Source: Symbiodinium natans (Eukaryota > Sar > Dinophyceae > Suessiales > Symbiodiniaceae). Taken from it: 64,000 nt of DNA. The position numbers and the translations under genes are program-made. Positions 45,440 to 56,603 of this stretch are shown here, piece after piece. The stretch covers positions 1 through 64,000 of the forward strand of contig CAJNDS010000310.1 in the NCBI GenBank assembly GCA_905221605.1, written 5' to 3'. The notes beneath the pieces were generated by a model, which worked only from the letters and a program-made list of their open reading frames with translations, did not search any database and had not been told where the DNA came from. Every line of letters begins with the position of its first letter. The stretch's first letter is position 1.

Positions 45440-46990
45440 GAACAAACATTAGCTGAACTTGTGTCACACCACGGCAAGGTCAGCCTCAGATGATTCAGTG
45501 CAGCGTCGAGTTCGCTCGTAAACAGGACCTGCCAGAACTGGCTTTCAAGACACGGAATTCCGTGGTGTCTGCAAAACCAATCTGACGCTCTGCTTCTGCC
45601 AAGGTATCTTTATTGAGAAGTTCTGTACTGGAATGTCATGAACCCACCAAGATTCCCACACTTGTATCCTGGAGTGCCGCCAATGGTCTTGACCTGTTGC
45701 AACGAGGGTCTGACGAGAGTGGATGGACATACGCGTTGCACATCTTGGTCACTCTAATCCCTGGTCCCGACCCCCTCTCCCCGACTCCTTTAAGATATCT
45801 TAGGGGATTTTACAGCTTGGAAGACGCTCAATATATGTTGTGGTCTTCGAGGCTTTCTCGTCTTCGAGAGAGGGGTCGTGCCAAGAATTTCGTACATCAG
45901 GTAGGGGACTTCATAATTAATGGTGGGAAGGGAATTTCCAGCACAGCACGGCAGCAGGCCGTAATGTTCGCAGCGCCACTCTGGCTGATGCAGCTGAGGC
46001 CTCGTGTAGTTGGACCAAATGCATATGTGCATGAATGCTGGCATTGACTTGTACTTGCATGTCTGCGATTGCTCCTCGGACTTACCCGGCTCCAGAACAA
46101 GATGGCTTGCCCTGTTCAGAAGTGCAGAAGCATTTTTGCTCCTTCGCCTCTCAGCTACCAAAGCTTGAAACTTGCTGGTCTCCGTCCTCGTAAAGACCTC
46201 GGGCCGGAGGGGGCTGGAAACGGGTCGGGGCGAAGGTTCATACATGCAAGCAGTAGGGAATGCTAAAGCCGCTAAAGCCCGTTGCCTGAAAGCAGCCACG
46301 GCGCATTGCAAGTATCGCAGCCATGGCAGTGCTGAGGATGAACTTCGAGGCATTGCATGCCTGATCCTTTGCAGCAGCTAAATCCAAGGGACGGAGTCGC
46401 TGCCATCTCCTGGAAAGCTCTGGCCTCGAGTCTGAACGTCACATAGGGGCCTTACCTTGCCTACGACTCTTCACTTAGTCACACTCAGGCCTCCAAAGCC
46501 ACGAGAAGAAGTCAAGCACATCCCAAGGAGGCCAGCATAGCTGAGGCCACCAAACCTGACATCGGGGGGGCCGTCTTCCCAGGATGCAGGCGCAAAGCGA
46601 CGAAAAAACGGGTGCAATCAGCTCATCTGTGGTAGATGCCGAGGTGCCACATCTGTGTCGAGCTCCTGCATGTGGCATAGAGCTACATGGCACTGCCCCA
46701 TATTCCCTACATGCTGTTTATATGGCAATGAATCAAGATTTCCCGTTGTGCCTTGGGCCGCCCCCCCCCCCCCCACCCCCCTTATTACAAATGGATGTCA
46801 TGCCCGTTTGTTTCATACACGCATATCACAGACCTGTCTTGGAGACCTCCTTGAGACCGAGTGGCTTTTCGAGAACGGCTGTTCTACAAACCCTATGTCA
46901 AACGAAACTGTTGGTCTAGTAAACATACGCCGGACTTTTGAGTCGCAACCGAATATATCCAGCTTCTTGTTTATCATCCTTTCGGGTCGA
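45440..46990. other. No gene recognised
   Basis: Short frames only, and a poly-C run at 46761-46781. Undetected small exons are possible because neighbouring genes use exons below 70 bp. Confidence 0.4.
46761..46781. repeat. Poly-C tract
   Basis: C14-A-C6. No flanking inverted repeat is obvious. A similar C10 lies at 48395-48404. Confidence 0.8.
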
Positions 46991-47029
46991 ATGCCTTTCG
47001 GCTGCCCGCAAGAAGTTGGCTCCTCGAGG

Positions 47030-50000
47030 CAAAAGGATCGTCGCACTGCCTGTCGCACCCCGGCCCGGGACAGGCAGGGGCAGCCTCTGCAGCGTAGTCG
47101 CTGCAACTGAGGGGCGCCTGCCAAATTCCAACAAGCCTTGAAATGGTTTATGTATTTTGTGTATGTATGCATGCATGATGTATGTAAGCCTACCTGGCTG
47201 CCTGCCTGTCTGTCTCTGTCTGTATGTATGTGTGCACTACATTGTGTATATGTGTATTCATGGCTAGCCATATCTAACAAAAACACAACACAAGCCACGG
47301 GTGGCAGCACGCATTCTATGCCGATTCTGCCCATGCGCCAGCCACGTTCATGAGGGCAACGTCATCGAATTCCTGACAATCCTGGCCGTAGCTTGTGCAT
47401 GCTTGTGCCTATCAGCATGCCGAATCCTGTGGTACGTTGGTGCCGAGACTGCCAGTGGGCCGAAGGAAGATGGTTACTTGACCAGGCCGAGCGGCTGTCA
47501 GGTCTATTGATGTGAGGTTCGGGAACTTGCCCAGCTTCAAGGTGTCCTGGAGGCATGTCTCGGTACCAGCGACAATAGAAGTGTGCTCAGTGCGCGTCTT
47601 CAGCCTGTGCTCTCCGAGGTGCTGGTTTCAGGGCATGGCAGCCTGAGCAATCCACTGTGTCTGCTGATTCCAGGAGCCCGCAACCTCCAGTGAACAGGCT
47701 GCAGTCGACAAAACATGGTTTCGAAAGTTTTGCGAATGGAAGCTGGCCTTGGGGGGGCAAGGGTATTTCCGAGCACGGAAGCCGCAAGCGCAAGCAGGCT
47801 GCGGAATGCGCACCTGCTCGGGTCAGCTCAGGTCACCATGGCAGCATTGCCACGAAAGCGACTGCAAAGCTGGCCTTTTTCCAGCCTTGCCTGACGCGGC
47901 CAGAGCACTTGCACTCGCCAGGACTCCAAAGTCAGGCTAATGCACTTGGAGCGGCGCAAGCCTCGAATCAACACCAGCAGGACCAGAAAGCTTAGGTTCC
48001 GGCTTGGAAAGAATGACGACTCACCCGAGATTTAGTAAACAGTTTCTGAAAATTCATCGGGGTGCCTGAGAGGTCCAACTTGTTCAACCGCTTGGACGAG
48101 ATCTCAATGTGAACTGATTCCGGACGCTTACCAGCGACATCCGCAGATTCACCTTCCAATCATCTTCCCAAAAATGCAGGAGCCCTGACAGCGAACAGCA
48201 TGTAATAGTGATCTCTACAGCCCACCAAGTGCGCCTACTAAAGGCTGAGCCGCGGCCGGTGGGCTCAGCACGGCCAAGTGCGGAAGCTGCAAACCTTACA
48301 GCCCCACATGGCCCCACACAGCCACAACCGCTTCACTGACAGTGCTGCGACTTGCACCACCGGTCACAGATGTGTGGGGCAATCATGCCAACTACCCCCC
48401 CCCCAATTCGAAATCAGAAAGGGTTTGATGCATTGCATTGAACATACGAAGTAGCCTCAGGGTACACCACTTGCTTCAATATAAGCAAGGGTGCCCGTTC
48501 GTCTCGGTTCTTTTTTTAAACCATTTTTCGATCCATGGCTTTAGTGTCCCGTGTTTATTCGGGACCCTGCGCTGGGATTTGCATTCCCCGCTCCCCTTGC
48601 GCATTTCAAGTTAACGTGTTTTTGACCCCTATCGGACATCACCCCGACCAACAGAAAGTGGAGCCCGTATGAAGCCGCGAGACTGAGCTCAATAAGCTCT
48701 TGCCACCGCAAGGAGCTGAGATCCAAGGAAGCAAGCCTGCCAGCACATCAAGACCAGCGAATGTTCAGCTCTTACCTTACAGAGACTTGTCTTGTACCAA
48801 GGTCGACTTGATGGCAATTTTACGATACACGTGTGCACATGAAACGTGTCACACGTTTAGGAAAACCACTTGCAATAAGAGGTTCTCCAACTCTGCCTGG
48901 TACCCCCAATTTCGTATGCGCACCCTGTTTACACAGCTAGTGGATCAGAATGTCTGTGTGTGTGATGCAGTGAGTGAGCTGGAGGCAGGTGGAGGGACAG
49001 CGACAGGTCTTCGACCAGACGTTTTCTGTCCTACGCTTCTTGCAGAACACCTTCCTCTCCCTCTGCTCAACGTCAGCCTGGCAGACTCGATGACTAATCG
49101 CCGCAGGTTCGCCGCAGCAAGTGGTGGTGAAGGCAGAGCAATGCAACTCGGCTAGCCAGAGGGGCACTGGCAGAACACGGTATAGAACACACTACTTTGC
49201 GCCGGATGAGGCTAGAAACCAAGCACGAAACAAACTTCGGAGTGCCTCTCAGATGCTGTAGACTGGGGCACCGGAGGCGCAGTGTCTGCAGGCGATGGCT
49301 TCTGCTGAGGCGCAACGTCAGCTCCTTTTGGCTTTTTGCATGAGAGGCAACCCGTTTTAAGCATGGACTGGTCGGTCCATTACAGTCTGCCTGGAGAACA
49401 GTGTAAGAATCTCATTCTCTCCCATACTGCGATGCTTTGGAACTTTGGTCAGGCCAAAATGTTTGGTTAAAGTTAGATTTGAAGTTTGTACAACTTGTCA
49501 CTGTTGTTTTGATTGTTGTATATTGTTGTAGCAAAAAATCTATGTTCTTTCAGGATTGCTGGCTTCCTGCTTTTCCATGTCCTGTCAGGGTTCAACACTA
49601 CCTTGGGCCTCGCTTGGAAGAACTCAAGCCCCTGCATTTTTGAATGCCCACCGAAACCCCGCACCAGCTCGAGAGCGCCGAACCTCAGATCAAGCTCCTG
49701 AGAACTCTCATTGAATATCTAAATCGTAGAATGGCACGGCTAACTTTCAACGCAGAGGCACTGAGCAAATCGGCCAATATTATCGGAAAGAAAAGTGGTG
49801 TAACGTAAAAGCAGCCCCTGAGGCCGTCACACTATCACATACGAATAGCAACGTTAATCGTGAACATAATAATGCTACGACGACGGCGACGACCACTGCC
49901 ACTACCACCACCTTTCTACAATACCAGCAGCACATACATTGACTTCGGCAAGCTGTGGGCTCCTGAAGCCTTGTGCTGGAAAGCTCAAAGGAATCAAGAG

Positions 50001-51112
50001 ATGCGCATTGAGACAGCTGCAGCAGCTCCAGCTGCCGGCACCCTGCCAGGAGCTGAGACCTGGGATACAGGTCTTTCCATGAAGGAAGCTGTGCATGTGT
50101 GTGTGCAAGATACCTGATGCTACCAGTACTTGAGGCTTGGAGAATGCTTGACTGTGCTGAATGCAGTTGAGTGTGCAAGCGTCGGCCATCAAGGCCAGCG
50201 CAGCCGCTGATGTGCAATTGAGAGATGTTGGGGATTTGCACATCGACCGACGCGGCTGCCTGAAGGTGCCACACCAATTTGCAGGGAGACCCCTGATCAA
50301 AGCCAGCCAAGTTTCATGTCGAGTCGAAAACCTTGTTATCTTGCAGGGTCATCCATTTCGCTGCGCTGTTCCTCTCGCATCCTCTCCCGCTTGGCCTTGA
50401 GGTACATCTGCAGCTTTGGCAGCATCATTGCCCGCAGCGTGATGCTCCGAAGCTCGCCACCCTTCCCAGTATGATGTGCAACGGAATAAACTCAGGATAT
50501 GATAGGGATTAATCGATTAATCTGAACCTCGCTCGACAATTCGTGAAACTTCTTCAATTTCTCCCAGCGCTTCTTGCGAGAAATTCGCCTGTGGGAGGGC
50601 CAGATGCTGCAGGTTGGAGCCATGAAGTTCTAACCTTGGTGCATAAACCTCGATACGAAAGTGAGAAAACAGGAGGAAACGCAGAGCAGAGCGGATCGCA
50701 AATACGAGTCACCACAAAGCCACGCACGGTGCGAGGGCGAACGGATGTCAAAACAAAGACTCATAAAAGTGCTCGAAGGCTCAAGAACACGCATCTCCGT
50801 GCAACTGATGCATTGCAAGCAGCTGTCGGAGTTCGCCGAAAACCGCCCAATCAGAGAGATCCAGTGTTGCCAAGCCCGGGACCTGCCGATGCCATGTGGC
50901 AAGGCCATAGCAAGTGCAAGTCGTCTAACCAAGTCTAACCAACAAGCTTGCACGGCGATCGGCCCCACAAGCTCCAGTGGGATGTGTTTGTCCGTCATGT
51001 CATGCTGGCAGTGGCTGCTACTATGCTGCACGACAGCATGCCATGCGCAGCTTTGGTTCAATCCGCCTCCAGGCACAGCTCCTGGAGCTGAAGTGCATCT
51101 GGCAATCGAAGT
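47030..51112 (-). CDS. Leucine-rich repeat protein gene in many small exons
   Basis: Minus-strand LRR segments follow each other with intervening non-coding DNA. They include ALRLPDALQLQELCLEA (about 51.11-51.06 kb), TLDLSDWAVFGELRQLLAM (50.88-50.79), ISQLHISGCAGLDGRRL (50.26-50.16), RQLELLQLSQCASLDSFEL (50.05-49.95), HRLQTLRLRCPSLQHLRG (49.31-49.24), LASLDLSSLRWQELIELSL (48.75-48.66), RLNKLDLSGTPMNFQKLF (48.11-48.04), ADTVDCSGCHALKP (47.69-47.62), TLKLGKFPNLTSIDLT (47.56-47.49) and APQLQRLRCRGCPCLS (47.13-47.05). The L-x-L-x-x-C pattern is that of cysteine-containing LRRs (F-box/AMN1-like), which form protein-binding horseshoes. Ends, exact borders and any F-box were not found. More than one gene could be involved. 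The plastid-protein gene at 51.34-51.68 kb lies close upstream, perhaps within this gene. Confidence 0.6.
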
Positions 51113-51339
51113 GCACGATAGCCTGAACATAGACTGCACGCGTTTGACACATAATTCTGCCCTTTCACAACCATGCCGTTGAATCATGACGTTCATCATG
51201 TCTTGACTTTGCCTGCCACGACCTGCCAGCTAGAACAGGCGAACCATTCTTGCTTTTTTCGGCATCGCGCAGCCACTTCTGAGACGCCGACGTTAAACTA
51301 AGCTGGCAAAAAGAAGCAAAGATGCTCGCATCACCTTGC

Positions 51340-51684
51340 TTACCGCTTCATGGCATCCACCTGGTCGCGGACCTCCAAGCGCCTCTTCGTCAGCGGATTC
51401 GCCACGGCAGCCACCAAAGCAGCTCCATAGATCAGAACCAGGGAAATACCACCCACCAGCCAGCTTTGCAACATGGCCACCACACTGTCGTAAGCGCTGG
51501 CAGGCTGCTCAACTGCCAAAGGCGCAAGTCCTGCGAAGGTAGCGCCAAGCACACGAGCATCGACCTCCACTGGCGCGGCCCTTGGCACGGGCGAGGGGAC
51601 GAAGACCTGCGAAGCCATCAGCACGGCCAGCATGGCGCAACCGGCAGCGAGGAGAGAGCCACGAGCCCGGGCCGTGCGGACCAT
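51340..51684 (-). CDS. Plastid-targeted small membrane protein
   Basis: From ATG 51684 the product has 114 residues. It starts with a basic end and a hydrophobic signal segment (GSLLAAGCAMLAVLMASQV), then FVPSPVPRAAP. An FVP motif right after the signal peptide is the hallmark of dinoflagellate plastid presequences. After a probable transit segment ending near ASAYDS comes one transmembrane helix (LVGGISLVLIYGAALVAAV) and a basic tail NPLTKRRLEVRDQVDAMKR. It is probably a thylakoid or envelope single-pass subunit of the photosynthetic machinery, but I cannot name it. The start is preceded by CACTTCAG, a likely spliced-leader acceptor. The stop codon lies inside CG|GTAAGCAAG, a strong splice donor, so the protein may continue in another exon. 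Confidence 0.7.
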   Translation of the reverse strand: MVRTARARGSLLAAGCAMLAVLMASQVFVPSPVPRAAPVEVDARVLGATFAGLAPLAVEQPASAYDSVVAMLQSWLVGGISLVLIYGAALVAAVANPLTKRRLEVRDQVDAMKR

Positions 51685-51799
51685 CTTTGGAGCTGAAGTG
51701 ATCCTAGTTCTAGAGTGCTCTCGACAGTGCTGAGCAGCTGGAGCTTGCGAGCATGCCAGTACATCTCCCGCACGCGCTTGCTTCTTTAACATCCGTTAC

Positions 51800-53460
51800 T
51801 GCACACCGCACAACTGTCTGCAAGGAGAGCTCAAGTTCTCAGCAATGCGCGACATCCTGGCCTGTGCGTACTGAAAGCCTCTGGACCTTGACGAATCTGC
51901 GCAGGTCCACGCTCTGCTCCGCGGTGCCCTCCCGTTACCAACTTGGCAACATGCTTTTCTTCAGAAAGGTTAACGAAGAGGCCAAGACACGTCAGGCCTC
52001 GCTTAGGCTCGTACCGAGGTCCTTAGAGGTGGACGAATCCGGCAAGTCTCCACGCGCACTGCTCGAGGAAACCAAGATGCCATCTTGCCCAAGTATACAT
52101 GATGTGGTACGTACGGGCCACTACATTGTTACAATAAGTGTCTCAGGTACCCATCACCCGAATCATTAAATACTTGCCCCGGTGAGCCTTTGCCCTGGGG
52201 GACATGGGCCTCCACGGCGTCGAACAGAGTTCTTGAAAATTGGTTCTGAAAGCTTCCCAAAGCTCCTGAACCTGAGGAACCAAGAAGCAAGAACCAAGAC
52301 TCCTCCCGGTGGTTTGAACTCAAAGCTTTGAAAACTGCTTTTTGAACACTCAGCACGTTCTTGGTTCTTGGCACCCCGAATTTTGAGCCCCACACTTTCA
52401 AAAGAATCTGAAACACTCCGTCGGTCCAGCCAAGAGTCTAGAGTTATTTGAACATTGGTTCGTGTTCGCGGCTCAAGAATTTAGACTGGGTCTATGAACC
52501 AAGATGCAAGATTCGAGGGTCTCGGGGATCTTGGTTCTGGGTGCTTGGTTTCCGGCCTTTATATTGACCACGTTAAGCGCATTTTACCACTGCCAGGTCC
52601 AAGGAAGAGCGATGAGTACATCGCACCTCGTACATGACGATTTAATACTGGTTAGGATTATACTCTCATCTTAGTAGAACCACAGCAAGACATGTTAAAC
52701 ATCACATACACTGAGACCCTTCGTTTCGTAGGACTGTCGCCTTTGTGGCATTCGAGACGGTTGCAGTGCGAAAACAGGACGTCAGCTGGAATCCAGTAGA
52801 GGCCTAAGAGATCTGCCAACCAATTCAGCAAGCATGAAACACCAAGTCACCAACGAACGAACAAGCACTACTTAGGGAACAACGCCCTAGAACTTTACAC
52901 ATTCCTATAGTGACAGGCTCATGCTGCAGCCTGTCACTTTGTGCAAACCCCGCACAAGTTTGACCTGCTATTCAAATAAGAAAATCCATTAATCCATTCG
53001 ATGTGACCGTGACCCTTCAATTTTACACGTGGTCTGCTGCAGGGCTGGGGAATGTGGCACTGCTGGCCGATGTAATCAGAGATGCGGGTCATGCACGTGA
53101 CAGAGAACGAATGGTACCGCATTAGATGGGATAGATGCAATTCGCATGTGGTGAAATTGAAGGTGCTTGACACAATCGGAGGGACCTGAGCATCCATTCT
53201 CTCAAGAATCACTTCCGGGGAGGTGGGCCCTTCAGGTGAAAACTCCTGTGTCTTCTGTTTGGCGTGTGGTGCTGAGGGCTTGCCTGCACACATACGATAG
53301 ATATATCCATGTATATATATATATATATATCTATATCTATCTATCTATATACTCTCATGATGTCAGGAAATCGCGTTTGCGCAGCTGTACACTCGCACGG
53401 GCTGTGCATGACGAGGCACCAAACTGAGGCTGCACAGAGACCGTGCAGCCACACGGCCTT
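51800..53460. other. No confident gene; diffuse CCAAGAACC repeats
   Basis: Between 52200 and 52560 the words CCAAGAACC/GGTTCTTGG recur in both orientations with variations, a degenerate repeat patch. A (TA)n/(TATC)n microsatellite lies near 53310-53350. No domain. Confidence 0.5.
53308..53352. repeat. (TA)n-(TATC)n microsatellite
   Basis: A TA run followed by TCTA/TATC units. No poly-C hairpin accompanies it, unlike the elements at 5361 and 7642. Confidence 0.85.
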
Positions 53461-53469
53461 GCCAGGCGA

Positions 53470-53770
53470 TTTCAGCGCTTCCTGGCAAACGGAGCCGTAG
53501 CTCCGAAGGCCGCAGCTCGGAGAGATCCAAGCTTCGCAAGCCTCAACCAGACTCAAAACTCTGAGCAACTCGAAAAAGGAAGAAACGTAGCAAAAGAATA
53601 TGCAACCGCTGGACATTGAAGATCGCAAACCCACATAAACTCACAGAATTGTTGGAGACTTCCTCCGGCCTGGTGCTTCCAGGTGGAAGCTCGAGAGGAG
53701 CAGTCCCTCTGGTCGGGGTATCGCAGTGAGACCCTGCCCGGCATGGAGTTCGAAGGTCCGGAGCTGGCCA
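53470..53770 (-). CDS. Possible further LRR exons
   Basis: On the minus strand GLRSLDLSELRPSELRLRL (about 53.55-53.48 kb) has an LRR pattern after an acceptor GGTTGAG. Upstream, LRTFELHAGQGLTAI and LLLSSFHLEAPG (about 53.76-53.66 kb) are LRR-like. If real, the LRR gene spans 53.8-47.0 kb and encloses the plastid-protein gene. Short motifs; chance matches possible. Confidence 0.35.
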
Positions 53771-54246
53771 GGGACCTGTCTGCCAAAATTGAAAGTGCAC
53801 CTTCTTCTACCATGCTGCAAGCAGGCTAGTTACTTAGTTGCCTCTTCTACCGATAGTGGTAGACATATGTAGACGTGTAGTGAGAGGTCACTGTAATCTT
53901 GATCAGTGGATTCAAGCATTTCCACATGCAATGGCTCTGACATCGCGATGTAGTCCCACCTCCCAATCAAAGTCGAAGTAGGTAAGCATCGGGCAGTCTG
54001 CACGGAAATGCTCCAGACCGGCAGCCTCGGGTCGAGCCTAGATGATTTGGACAAGCTCGCATGAGCCATTACTTTTCTCTCGTTTCTCGATCACACTGCC
54101 CACTCTCTGCACTACGTGTCGGCATTCTGTCGGTGGGCATGTCCCGTACTTCGCTGGCATGCAAGATTAATGTAACTCCGAATGCCTTTATTGAACGGCA
54201 AAGCATTTGACATCGAGCTGTTAGGCGCGAGCAATGTGACGGTGGC

Positions 54247-54981
54247 TCACTTTGGTGCCAGCTTTTTATTGGGTAAGAATTCGTCGATGGGCGTCTGGCC
54301 ACCGCCAAAGCCATGCGAATTTCGCTCAACGCTTGGGCCGTTTGAGTGTGTTTGCTTCCAGTGCTTCGGGGCTTTGTGCTCCACCATGTGGAAACACGCC
54401 TTCAGCCCTTCGCATAATGCTTGGCCTGGGCGATTAGCAGCTAGGTGCGGCACCATCGCTTGTTGCTGGATTCTTTGCAGTTCTTCTGAAGGCAGGATCC
54501 GGGCAAGGCCATAGCCTGTGCGCATCTCCAATCGCCGCTGGCCCGTCAGCAGGAGGACCATCAGCCCCGTGTGCAGGCGCCGGTCACCGACACCCCAGAA
54601 GTTCAGCAATGCTGCGGCAAACGCTGTTGGCTGCACATCCACTGCAAGCGAATCCAGGACTGCGACTGCAGCTTCGGCCTTCCACTCGCTAGAAAGCTTC
54701 TCGCACAGCTCATTCAGCTCAGAGCGCTCGGCATCAGGCAGCAGACGACCGGGATCTGAAACCCACGATGGGGCCATGCCATCTGTTGGGACCAGCCTGG
54801 GATTCACAATATCATGCACGCGGCCTGGCTTCATTATCTCCTGTAGAGCCTCTCCAAGAGGGACAGTTGAATCAGAAGCCAAGTGCCGAGGCCTGGCGCT
54901 TCTTTGGGCCAAAGCTTTCGGCCATGTCGGCCACACAATGCGTTGAACACATCCGAAGACCGTCGCCGGCAATCTTCCCAT
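54247..54981 (-). CDS. TPM-domain protein (TLP18.3/Psb32/MOLO-1 superfamily)
   Basis: The 244-residue product starts at ATG 54981, seven codons after an in-frame TGA. The N-terminal 80 residues are basic and Ser/Arg-rich (MGRLPATVFGCVQRIVWPTW), like an organelle-targeting peptide. The TPM domain follows, from SWVSDPGRLLPDAERSEL through EAAVAVLDSLAVDV, LLNFWGVGDRRLHTGLMVLL and RLEMRTGYGLARILPSEELQ to PGQALCEGLKACF. The order (D-x-x-G-x-L, helix, V-x-V-x-S-L, W-G-x-G, G-x-x-x-L, GYGLE-type strand) is characteristic. In plants the domain protein supports photosystem II repair; bacterial homologues sit in the periplasm or membrane. The C-terminal membrane helix common in the family is missing; the tail ends in a soluble GFGGGQTPIDEF sequence. 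One exon. It lies between the kinase DFG exon and the kinase C-lobe exon on the same strand. Confidence 0.88.
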   Translation of the reverse strand: MGRLPATVFGCVQRIVWPTWPKALAQRSARPRHLASDSTVPLGEALQEIMKPGRVHDIVNPRLVPTDGMAPSWVSDPGRLLPDAERSELNELCEKLSSEWKAEAAVAVLDSLAVDVQPTAFAAALLNFWGVGDRRLHTGLMVLLLTGQRRLEMRTGYGLARILPSEELQRIQQQAMVPHLAANRPGQALCEGLKACFHMVEHKAPKHWKQTHSNGPSVERNSHGFGGGQTPIDEFLPNKKLAPK

Positions 54982-54989
54982 GCCAAATG

Positions 54990-56490
54990 TGGGTGTTCAC
55001 ATCCTACACTTGAGCCATCGCTTCAGCACCCCGTTGCGCACCGACGAAATGCGAATCCAATGCCAGTGTGAAGTGCCCTCCCTCCTTCGATCCCCTGTTT
55101 TCTCCAGGTCAAAAACCTGAACTGAATCTAAGCTCCTGATCACCTCTCCTATGCGAATTAGGCAACCCCTGTTGGCATTATCTGGGAGGGCGATACCTCC
55201 TGCCACACACCCAGTGCCAATGCATGCGACCCATCGCTTCAACAGTGAACAAAGTCGAAAGTGAACAGTGTCGACTTGTGTGCGTGATGTACGTAGCATC
55301 TTTGGTACTCGTAAAAATTGCTGGGCTGTTTCCTCTGTTACCTCAGCTTACCTGAAGGAACGACAATCTGGTGCAGCTTTCAAGAACTCTGGTAGCTCAA
55401 GCAACACTTCACCACTGTTTACTTGTGCGGCATAGGGACACTCACTTTGAGACTCTCCAACACAGGAAAGAAGGACATCGTCGCTGTGTCCACGCCTTGA
55501 GTCGCTGGGCATTGCAGGAAAACTTAGTTCTCAAGCAAGCGAATTCTGCAGGAAGCTGCAAGAATTTCCATATTGGACTCGCACACCAGTCTCGGCCTTC
55601 CACTCGCGCATCCAAATCTTTCAGGTGTCGCCGTGCTGAACAGCTGAGCAATGCCAAGAAAGCTCTTGCCTGCACAGGTGCAAGACAGGTGCAAAACTGG
55701 TGCAACACATCGCAAGGATGCGCAAGGCCACAGGAGATCTCACAAGTCCTGGGCCTTGCACAGCTTGATCTTGGTCAAAGGACCAGGCATCAAGCGCCGC
55801 GCAGAGGAGGCCAGAGCCGCCCGGCTGCGCAAATCTCCAGCCAAGTGAAGGGCAACCCAATCAACGCAACCACGGAATGCCGCAAAATGCATTTAAAATG
55901 TCACTCATGTCTGCCAAGGTGCCCAAAAAAATAAAGACCTTTGCCCAAAGCTCCAAGGCCAGCTCCAGTCGCTCCTTTGCCAAGCGTACGAAAGCTGCTC
56001 CGAAAGCTCTTGAAGCTATTGCTTTTGCCTTTCTTGCCCCATTTGCCCCGGCACCTTGTGCCCGTTCAGCACGCGGGGGCGCAGCAGTTCTGCCATTCTC
56101 GCCTTACATGCGTGGAATGAATCGCGATGTAGTTTGGCAGTTGAGGCTGGGACGTGCCCGCCTGTGCACAGCAGTCTGTGCAGCACAGCACAGAAAAAGG
56201 AACCATAATCACCATGCACGACGCCACCGACATCTCAGTGGCAAGCCCTGAGGACTTCCCGCTTTGCAGCCATGGCAGGGTTTTCCATCGGGACATGTGA
56301 TGACAGCACCGTTTATTGCTGGCAAAAAACTGTTGCAACTCAAGCAAGTTTCCTGCAAATATGGCCTCGAAATGCTTCCCATAACTGGTTCACACGAGAC
56401 TCTGATCCATGCAGTTGCAAGCCCTGTTGAGCTGCCGTTGGATGTGACAGCAGTGTTGCACAACAACGCACATGGACGACAGAGATGCGT
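54990..56490. other. No confident gene; expected kinase activation-loop exon not found
   Basis: Minus-strand frames near 55.0-55.3 and 55.4-55.7 kb are open but show no motif. The kinase exons following DFG should lie downstream of 56.49 kb, but no APE or GTPGY-like segment was identified. A plus-strand VFHRDM near 56280 is closed by stops and taken as chance. Confidence 0.4.
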
Positions 56491-56492
56491 TC

Positions 56493-56559
56493 CTTGGCCG
56501 AGTGCTTGGCCAAAGTCTGCCATCTTGGCTGTGCCATGTCTGTCCAACAGGATGTTGGC
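56493..56559 (-). CDS. Protein kinase exon 9: ANILLD and DFG
   Basis: After the acceptor TTCGCCCAG the frame reads ANILLDRHGTAKMADFGQAL, covering the metal-binding Asn of the catalytic loop and the DFG motif. It joins in phase to the exon ending HRDIKS at 58918: donor TCT|GCCTGG, acceptor CAG|GCCAAC, with GCC repeated at both borders. The 3' border is probably CCAAG|GAACGC (GA donor). The 2.36-kb intron before it contains the PUS7 gene. The acceptor lies only 44 nt after the PUS7 stop codon. Confidence 0.85.
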
Positions 56560-56603
56560 CTGGGCGAAAATACTGCACGGCGCAACTCCGTGGATGCTTA
56601 GGT

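Noticed and set aside
52470-52490. GGCTCAAG words (also near 60522) resembling the end of the dinoflagellate spliced leader
   Set aside because: Only the last bases match; the rest of the leader (CCATTTT part) is absent, so no relic leader or leader gene is claimed.
56275-56305. Plus-strand VFHRDM resembling a kinase catalytic loop
   Set aside because: Followed by stop codons and without neighbouring kinase motifs; the real HRD is on the minus strand at 58.93 kb.
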